From: Cryptomeria japonica
Lineage: Eukaryota > Streptophyta > Pinopsida > Cupressales > Cupressaceae
Direction: 5' to 3'
Assembly (NCBI RefSeq): GCF_030272615.1
Contig: NC_081407.1
Span: forward strand, 103,583,897-103,647,896
Length of the DNA: 64,000 nt
The translations under genes and the position numbers were made by a program. Positions 56,754 to 64,000 of this stretch are shown one piece after another (the stretch's first letter is position 1; the number at the start of each line of letters is the position of its first letter). The notes under the pieces were generated by a model. It saw nothing but the letters and a program-made list of their open reading frames with translations, was not told the origin of the DNA and did not search any database.

Positions 56754-57350
56754 TCATCCATACTCTTTTGGTGAACTCATAACTTGCCACAAGCACATGG
56801 TTTGATTTAGAGTGTATTCACCCATGCCTTTGTCTTGATATTTCCCTTTAAGCTCACCTTGCTTTGATGTTGAAGGTTTTAATGATTCAGGGTCAACGTA
56901 TGCAAAAGATGGGATAGCCTCTCTATTAATTGGAATTATTGTCTCGGCTTTTGGCCTCAAATTGTTGCAATATATAAATGGATTAGGATCACAATTAACT
57001 GTTACTTCCACTCCATTGTGAGGAAACTTAATGTATTGATGGTATGTAGATGAGATTGCTCTCATCTCATGAATCCATGGGCATCCTAGCAATATGTTTT
57101 ATGTGAGATCCAGGTCTAGGACTTGACAAACCACATCCTTTGTAACAGGCCCAACTCTGAGAGGCAAAGTGACTATGCCTTTGGATGAACGCTCTTCATC
57201 ATCATATGTCTTGATGGTGCTTTTGTTTGTATCATTCACATCTTTATCAGAATATCCTAATTGTATTATTGTGTTCAAAGTACATATATTGAGACTAGCT
57301 CCTCCTTCTATCAGAACTCATTTTATTCAATGTTTGTGTAGGAAGGATTC
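56754..57350 (-). pseudogene. Aspartic protease of element C
   Basis: VLIEGGASLNICTLN (~57310) is the active-site segment with Glu in place of Asp. GIVTLPLRVGPVTKDVV (~57160) and LLGCPWIHEMRAISSTYHQY (~57080) complete the fold. 57092-56754 is open and runs on into a Ser/Lys-rich tail. The active-site change and a stop before ILLG make it non-functional. Confidence 0.8.
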
Positions 57351-57639
57351 AATGTGTAAAGGTGCATTATGTGGTTGTCTTACAGAGGCATCGTCAACTT
57401 CAGTGAATGTAAGGGAGTTTGAATGGAAAGATATCCCATCATGGCTTGAAACTAGTCCATGTTCAGATCAGTGGGGATGGAAGTATCTCTCAAAGTTTTG
57501 TCAAGGATGGCTTTATGTGCAGGGGATATGTGTAAAATCTCAAGGATGGAGATAAGCACGGGTGTCCTCCCTAACTGTTCTACCAGATCGTACTCAGGTT
57601 TAGTTGATGAGGAAGCAATGGTTTTAGCTGAAGCGCCTT

Positions 57640-59878
57640 GCAAAGTGACCTTACCTTGATGAGTTGTGACATTACATTCAGAGGTAGATTTAAAAGAAGG
57701 TCCAATTTATTTTAGGACAACTTTGGGTCTTTGGGCAGAATTCTCAAGCGTTTTGTCCTTTATCATAATGGTAGAGACATAATTATCCATCAAAATGTGA
57801 TTAAAAGTGGAATCATAGTTATAGGATGCTCTAGTATAGTTTCTCTATTCATTTGTGGCTTTGGCTTTTCCCTTGTCATGTTTAGGGAATGGTTCCTTAA
57901 ACATCTCATGTTCTTGATTGGATGAATGTCCTTCGATCTCAATGTCATCTCTATCAATAAGATCATATATGATGTTCTTCAAGTGATGACAATTTCTTGT
58001 TTTATGACCCTTGCTCTTATGATATACACAGTACTCATCATCATTCCACCAATTTGGTTTGACCTTTGGCTCTTGTTTGCCACTAGCTTCTTGAAGGCTG
58101 GCTCAAGTGGTTCTCCCAATGGAGTGTATTTCCTTCATGGTTTTAAATTTGCTTGAGTATTCACTTGGTTGTTTGTAGAATTTGATCCAAAAAGAATGAT
58201 TTTGGGTCTCACTGCGTTAGCATCAACAAAACCATCATTTACTGTGTTCTTGTTCTTGTTCCAAAATTCGTGGCTTGTCTTTTCCTTTAAAGTCCTCTTT
58301 GTTTTCTTTGAATATCTTAATTACTCCTTGTTCAATTAGGACCTTCTCTATTGCTAAGACTTTTTCAATGATGTCCTTGAAGATGGAAAAACAAGCTTTT
58401 CTCAAGTCATAACCAATGTCTTTGTTGACATTCTGTCTGAACATCTCTACCATTTGTTTTTGTGGAATTTCACAAGAGCATCTGCTGGCTAGATCTCTCC
58501 ATCTTTGTAAAAATGATCAAAAATATTCTTCATCCTTTTTCTTGGTGTTGCACAATGTGGTGATTGATATGTCTGTCTCTATGATGTATGAGAAATGTTC
58601 GATAAAAGCTTCTGCTAGATCACCCCATGACTTAATTCTAGGTGGAAGATGGGAGAACCATTCCATAGCTTGATCACCTAAACTTTATGGGAACAATCTC
58701 ATCAAGTATCTCTCTTTTGATGCTACCTACATGCAAGCTATGAAAAACTGTCTTATATGTGCTTTAAGGTCTCCTTTGCCTCTGTATCTATCAAACTTTG
58801 GTGTCACAAAGTATGTAGGAAAAGGAGGCATTGGAATGCTTTTGCCAAATGGATAGGGACATATGTCTCTCATTGTGTAAGTTGGATTTGGTGTATTAAT
58901 ATCCTCCATTTTCTTATGTAAGTCCTTAATTTGTTATTCCAAATTGTTCTTAGGTGGAGATCGACTTCTTGGACCATATCCCACGCCTGAGCCACCAGGT
59001 GGAGGAGGAGAATACTGCATGTATGGATGGTATTGATCATAAACATGTTCATATCGAGGAGGTCTATAATGATACTATGTATGAGAACCACTTGGTATAG
59101 AGTCATAATAAGGAGTAGAATGTTTGTTTTATCCCTATATATCATATTCTACAGGCATGTCATGAGTTTTCTCATGTGTGTTGCCCCCAAATTTGACACA
59201 GGGTTTCCTTGTGTCCAAATTTTGAACATGCCTTTGGATATCCAATTGTTTTGGAGGTTGGTCCTTAGCATTGGTATGTGATTGAGTGTATTTTTCTGCA
59301 TAAGACTTCCACAATGGTCTATGTAGACGAAGTTGTTCATGAGATGTTGCTTCATGAGTACCATAAGGTTGACCATGTGTATGGGGGACCTCATATTTTT
59401 TAAACAAAGATGATGGTGACTTAGGCATGAAACATGGTCCTCTAGTGCCTCCACTATTAGGCCTCTTTTGATCCATGTTGAGTTGAGTTTCTGGCATAGG
59501 TCGATTTTCCACTATTTGAGACATGTCAAAATCATGAGATATCTTAGCTCCACTTTGTGCCATCACTTGCAAAAAATATTGTCTATATCTTCTCATGATT
59601 TCCTCAACCAATCTATTAAAATGGGGATCCATGATGGAGTCTTCCACTTCTGCTGAATGTACGGAAACGTTATCCATATTGTCATTGTGTGTATCATTGT
59701 TGTTTGTGTTATCCATGTTCTCCATATTTTGAGTGTTTCTATAAGTGTCCATGTCAGGTAATGTGGTATGATCAGAATTGAAAAAGATATCATTCTCATA
59801 CTCATAGGCGCTCATGTTTGCGGATTCTTGAGCCTCTTTAGCTTCTCTCCTAGATTTTTGGGAATGGGTTTCAACCAT
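57640..59878 (-). pseudogene. Gag of element C
   Basis: ATG at 59878 opens a 247-codon N-terminal part (MVETHSQKSRREAKEAQES; Asn/Asp-rich, then VEEIMRRYRQYFLQVM). After a stop, 58909-58727 has YTMRDICPYPFGKSIPM and TPKFDRYRGKGDLKAHI. The Gag domain continues to about 58235 in broken frames (LGDQAMEWFSHLPP, then MVEMFRQNVNKDIGYDLR). The knuckle at 58030-57989 is CVYHKSKGHKTRNC (CX2HX4HX4C). The layout matches element B gag, but the N-terminal third is longer and open. Confidence 0.85.
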
Positions 59879-60364
59879 GAACTAGGTCTTGACCAAGATG
59901 TGTGAGACTAGATGAAAATGGAAAGAGTATGGAAGATCAAGAGTTGGATGGAATGTAAATGAATCTAAGGTGTACTTACAATGTCCAAAGTGTAAGACCA
60001 AGTATGTATGTAGTAGAGTAGGTGTGACTTCCAAAGAGATGATAATTTCTCTTGATGAGGTAAGTTGACCTTGACTCTAAGTAAGACCAAATGAGACCCA
60101 AAGGTGATAGACCTTGATGAGGGACCACTTAGCAAAATGTTGTTGTATGTAGTGTGTTGACAAAGCAAGATGAGGACAAGCAAGTGACCTTTTGACTCAA
60201 GTTTAGACAAATGTGAATGTAATGCAAGATGTAAAGAAATGATGGACTATGTGAGACCCAGAAATAGATTGAATGCTAGATGAAAATGTGGAGAAATAAC
60301 TTAGGAATCTCAAGAAATATGAAACTGATTGCTCTTGTTTGTTGGACTGTAAGTGTTTTTCAAT

Positions 60365-60560
60365 TCTAAACACAGACGTGCCTGTATACTTCATAGACGC
60401 GGTTTACCAACACACATGTGTTTGAACACTGCACGAACATGTTTCTAAAATTTTATGAATATAGTTTTTCTTATCAGAACACAAACACATTTATGTCCTG
60501 CACAGAGGCGGTTAAATGACATAGATGTGTTTGAACACTGCACATACGCGTTTCCAAAAA
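60365..60560 (-). repeat. Leader array 2 of element C (gag side)
   Basis: On plus: CAGACGTG, TAGACGCGGTTT, ACATGTGTTTG, ACATGTTTC, ACACATTTATG, AGAGGCGGTT, CATAGATGTGTTTG and CATACGCGTTT, about 19-21 bp apart with one gap. In element sense (minus) the core reads CGCGTCTATG or CACATCTATG. Confidence 0.75.
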
Positions 60561-61744
60561 CTGAGTGCAATTTTTCCAATTTTGTAAAGTTGTTGTTGTG
60601 ACCAAATCTAATTTTTTTTTACTGTTTTTCGTGACAAGAGGACATAATGTTGATAAGGACTCAATGTTTGCAACCATTTAAACTCAAAATGACTCAAATA
60701 AAAGTGTGTTGTTTGATGGAAAATTGTTTTGCATACACTTGAAGACACAAAAGACACAATGTTTTGAAGTTTGATCTTGAATGTTTGAATGTTTAAAAGA
60801 AGACAAGCAAAATTTCTATGGTTGGCCAAGACAATAGTTGTTGATCCCACATGGGGTTTCCCCTGAGGCTATGCTATTCAGAGTGGATACTTAGATGCTT
60901 GACCCCACTGGCTCCACCCTCGGCACTCACTTCTTGGGGCAACCAAGCATCAGTTCCCATGAAAACTCCCTATGGTGAACTTTGCATCTCTACTAAGAAC
61001 CGTATGTGTGTGGGTCGCTCTAGAGGTCCGACCTCCTACCCCAACAACTAGAAGGATTTTGTCTTTCTAAAACAAAAAGGTGCTAGTAAGGGCACCCACT
61101 CATGTGGCCATACATGCAGCACTTTCAGCTCTGTAAATATAGAAGACTCCCAGCCGGTAGGGGTTATGCCCTACAACTGATCAAATAAATTTGATCAAAT
61201 GGGTTTATGGGGAGACATAGTGTCAGTATGAACTAATCAACACACGTTACCCATGGATATAGTTATTTATAGTGGTTCGGAAGAGGTGGGTTTTCCTCAC
61301 TACCACTTGGCTTGTTCTCTCCTCACTAGTAGTCCTAATGACCACATGGGGAGAAAGGCCCTCTAGAGATTAAACAAAAAGAGCCTATTGCTCAAAACAC
61401 AAAAGACACTGGTTCAATTTTAGTGCACCAATTGAAGTGTTTGGTAATCTATGAAAACAAGGCACACAATAAAGATAAAAAAACTCTTGTAAAAAATCTA
61501 CAACAAATATTTGTTAGTAGTTTTGCAATAATACCTCTCCTACAAGCACACAAGTTAAGTAAATTTTAGATCCAAAATATTTTGTGAAATAGGGGTCTTC
61601 AACAATGCGATTCGCTTCAAGGACAAGTTGCACCAATTTGTTAGCTAGATCACAAGACGTTAGCCCCAAATAAACCAAATCTAAAAAAATGATGAAATAA
61701 AGCCCTCAAAACTGGAATAAAAGCCAAAATTGTAGAATCAAAAG
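60561..61744 (-). other. Central leader of element C
   Basis: About 1.2 kb between the two arrays with no recognised coding domain. 60840-61060 is more GC-rich. It corresponds in position to 28196-29709 of element B. Confidence 0.5.
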
Positions 61745-61980
61745 CACAGACACGATTAGATCTTACGCAAATGCGGTTATAGGACACATAAGAGTTGCAA
61801 CACTCACAGACACACTTCTACAACATAGACGTGGATCCAGAACACAGACACGATTTGAGAACACAGGCGCGACTCTGCAATCTACAAAAAAGTGAAATAA
61901 TACCGAAGATGCAGACGCGATTCCAGATATCATAGACGTGGCAGAAAAGCAAAAACGCGATCTCAAAATGCGCAGATGCA
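61745..61980 (-). repeat. Leader array 1 of element C (primer-site side)
   Basis: On plus: CAGACACGATTAG, AAATGCGGTT, CAGACACACTT, CATAGACGTGG, CAGACACGATTTG, CAGGCGCGACT, CAGACGCGATT, CATAGACGTGG and AAACGCGATC, mostly 19-21 bp apart with one longer gap. Same core and orientation as the gag-side array. Confidence 0.8.
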
Positions 61981-62070
61981 AAAATGTCAAAATTTTGTCG
62001 GAAATGTCAGATTTGCAACTTCAAAAGCAATGAATCTGCAACCAAGATGTTAAGTGCAAAAAGGACAAGA

Positions 62071-62088
62071 GTCCCACCGAGCGTGCCA
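62071..62088 (-). other. Primer-binding site of element C
   Basis: The minus strand reads TGGCACGCTCGGTGGGAC, nine bases inside the 5' LTR end. This type of site is common in plant gypsy elements. Confidence 0.8.
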
Positions 62089-62097
62089 AAATAATTT

Positions 62098-62882
62098 TGG
62101 TAAAAATGGAAACAACAATGTTGAAAGACTAAATGAATTCAACCACAAAACCCTAGCCTAACAACAACAAAGATCCACCATAACATATGGAGATTACCTA
62201 AGACAATGAAAATCAATGAAATCACAAAGATTATACCATCACATGTCCAATAGGGTTTGGATTTCCATTCTTCCTATCTCCATTGATCTTGCATGATATA
62301 TTTGATCTCAGATTTTATATGTGCACAAGAGCTCAACAAAGAATAGAAATATGGTTGCAAGTAGGCTTGATAGCATATGAAAGTTTGAATGCTAGAATGC
62401 TTGGGAGATTGATTAGTTGAATAGTTGAGGGTTGATAATGAGAAATCATCTCCTTATATAGAAGACACTATAAGAAATGGAGGGATAAGATTGAGAGGTG
62501 TAAAAGATAAATGGTCGGCTAGGATTAGAGGGTGGGTAGAGAAAATAAGAAAATAATGAGAGGGGTAGGTAGTGTAGGAATTAAGAGATGAATGACATGT
62601 GTCATGGGTATAAAATGATAATTAATTAATTAAATAAATAAAGGATTATTTAATTAATAGAGGAAGTGGGATCAATTAAATAAATAAAAGTATTTATTAT
62701 ATTTAGGAAAGGACAATTTAAATAAATAAAGGTATTTATTTAAATGAGGAAAGGCTTAGAAGAGGATAAATTAATTAATTAAATAAATAAAGATTAATTT
62801 AATTAATAGAAGAATTAGGCTTAAATAATTAAATAAATAAAAATATTTATTTAATTAGATAGGACAATTTTAGGTTTTTACA
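62098..62882 (-). repeat. 5' LTR of element C (shared with a truncated second unit)
   Basis: TGGTAAAAATGG to TTTTTACA on plus, matching 46656-47445. A minus-strand TCTATATAAGG lies at 62452-62463. Homology to the 3' end of the element continues past its outer edge (62883-63468), so this LTR also serves as a 3' LTR. Confidence 0.88.
62452..62463 (-). promoter_or_regulatory. TATA box of element C 5' LTR
   Basis: The minus strand reads TCTATATAAGG, conserved in the 3' LTR near 47000. Confidence 0.55.
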
Positions 62883-63468
62883 TTTTGCCCCGCTTTGAGA
62901 CAATGCAGCTTGTCACGTTGTTTCAAAGAAGATAAGATAAACTGATACAAAGTTTCCCCAAGATGGGAATGATATGCCCCCTCGAGAGATTGGATGAATA
63001 TGTCGAAAAAGATCGCAGACAATCTCTTGATAAGAAAGAAAGGCTAGAATAGACTGACAAGATAGGATAGAGTGACAGAGTCACGGGATAAAGAAGACTG
63101 ACTCGGGAAACTAGGGCTAGGGTAGTCTATAAGATAGACTATGAGGGAAAACATCCCCATTGTCATCCACACACCTAAGAGATCATAGTGTGGAGAGAGT
63201 AGAGAGTAGTTAGCAGTCAACAATGATGGCATTGGTGCACAGATTCGATCATGTTTGCCAATATCAGCGGCCAGTAGATGTAGGAGAGCCGGTGAGTACC
63301 ACAAAACTTCCTTGTACCTTGTTGCATTAATTGTTGTCATAAATGCATGTCAGGTAGGGTAATCAATGTGCATTAGGTAGGTCTAGAAAAAATGTCAAGT
63401 GGGGGGAAAAACGTTAAGGTGCATCTACGTTGGTTCCAAGCACGTTTAGGTAGGCTAGGTGTGTCTCA
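62883..63468 (+). repeat. Partial second unit of element C
   Basis: A diverged copy of 47446-48030: polypurine tract complement (TTTTGCCCCGCTTT), PMD promoter region, exon 1 and donor, and the first cores of the intron array. Similarity stops at GTGTCTC (63461-63467), inside the array. The rest of this unit is absent. Confidence 0.85.
63226..63291 (+). pseudogene. Orphan PMD exon 1 in the partial second unit
   Basis: Twenty-two codons, MALVHRFDHVCQYQRPVDVG then EP, ending at donor GTGAGTACC (63292). TATAAG lies 98 bp upstream (63128), exactly as in the copy at 47691/47789. There is no exon 2 before the window end. An upstream in-frame ATG at 63223 adds one residue. Confidence 0.7.
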
Positions 63469-64000
63469 TTGCTATTCAGAAAGTGAACGAGAGGAGATTG
63501 TTCTTAGATGAGTCATGATGACTTGGATATCTTGGAGGAGAATTCTCTTTCCCACTCTTGGTCTACTCGATGGTTTACTACTTGAGAGGTAGTGCACATT
63601 GTTTCCTTTTAAGTGTATTATGTTTATGCTTATCTTTCATAGATATTGATCTTGAGCTATGGATAGATGGTTAGTTTTGGAGGATTAAGTTTGAGAGATA
63701 TTTGGCATTGGTTATCTCCTTGTGCATTTGAGTTATTATTATGATGGTGGAAATCATTGATATTAGTTTGGGAGATGGTTTATTGGGCATATTCCCTAGG
63801 CTTGGGAATGGATATTTAGTTTGATCTTCTTGGTTATGAGAGGCTTACATCCATGTTGATTACATGTTATATATATATTGGTTTAGTCCAAGGGACTGAA
63901 TGGTGTTTGGGTGTTTTTATGCTTTTCATGTGGGGTTTTATGGAGGAGATCACACTTGACACAATTAGCATTTTGAGGTGTGTGTAGAAGGACATACTAC
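63469..64000. other. Repeat J, right part
   Basis: T/G-rich DNA like 46066-46655, presumably its continuation after element C. No gene recognised. Confidence 0.35.

Larger units (their letters stand above)
46656..63468 (-). mobile_element. Element C: Tat-type Ty3/gypsy retrotransposon with antisense PMD gene and partial tandem unit
   Basis: LTRs at 62098-62882 (5') and 46656-47445 (3'). The minus-strand order is primer site, leader with two motif arrays, gag, PR, G-patch, RT, two RNase H domains, integrase. The plus-strand PMD gene (47789-50637) follows. Beyond the 5' LTR, 62883-63468 repeats the polypurine tract, PMD promoter and exon 1 region of 47446-48030, so the right LTR also ends a second, truncated unit. 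LTRs, primer site and motif core differ from element B, so C is a separate family. No target duplication found. Confidence 0.88.

Noticed and set aside
46651-63472. Target duplication of element C
   Set aside because: GTTTA precedes the left LTR but does not follow the right boundary. The right side is a truncated tandem unit.

Overview
The window is nuclear DNA of a seed plant with a large, repeat-rich genome. No host single-copy gene, rRNA or tRNA gene was found. Nearly everything that can be assigned is transposable element: four Ty3/gypsy elements with coding sequence, a gypsy-like non-autonomous remnant, a LINE, LTR fragments without coding sequence, and one plastid-derived insert. A conifer or similar gymnosperm is plausible from the nested, old, AT-rich retroelements, but that is an inference.

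Layout. 1-5261: 5' part of gypsy element A (minus strand), with an uninterrupted gag-protease frame of at least 953 codons, inserted into LTR fragment G (5262-6471). 6472-13265: AT-rich DNA and a PR-only gypsy remnant (I) ending in a polypurine tract and LTR. 13266-23081: a LINE split by chromovirus D (13951-21802, minus). 23082-25687, 46061-46655 and 63469-64000: unassigned repeat DNA (J) beginning with a possible LTR. 25688-46060: element B (plus), a 20.4-kb Tat-type gypsy element with 5-bp target duplications. Its 5' LTR carries a plastid insert with rpoB and petD fragments, and its reverse transcriptase is split by a solo LTR (35555-36704). 46656-63468: element C (minus), a second Tat-type element of a different family, with an extra partial unit at its right end that suggests a former tandem array.

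The most interesting system is shared by B and C. Both have the order gag, PR, G-patch, RT, RNase H, archaeal-type RNase H, integrase. Downstream of integrase, on the strand opposite to gag-pol, each carries a gene for a plant mobile domain (PMD, aminotransferase-like) protein. In both, this antisense gene has a TATA box about 75-100 bp before its ATG, a 22-25 codon first exon, a phase-0 GT-AG intron of about 1 kb, a PMD exon with the LLQVWA(W/Y)EH signature, a low-complexity or coiled tail and a following AT microsatellite.

B and C also carry arrays of a short GCGC-like core spaced 18-21 bp apart. In each element there are two arrays in the gag-pol 5' leader and one in intron 1 of the antisense PMD gene. 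The core differs between elements (TAGCGCAT in B; CA(T/C)AGA(C/T)G(C/T)G and its complement in C). Within each element, both transcription units carry it in the same orientation relative to their own transcription, so the two transcripts share a motif while the DNA holds complementary arrays about 12-16 kb apart. This paired arrangement is the best candidate here for something undescribed.

Limits: all translations and alignments were done by eye. Element ends were fixed from TG/CA termini, primer-binding sites, polypurine tracts and target duplications where visible. Several broken pol frames are given as approximate spans.
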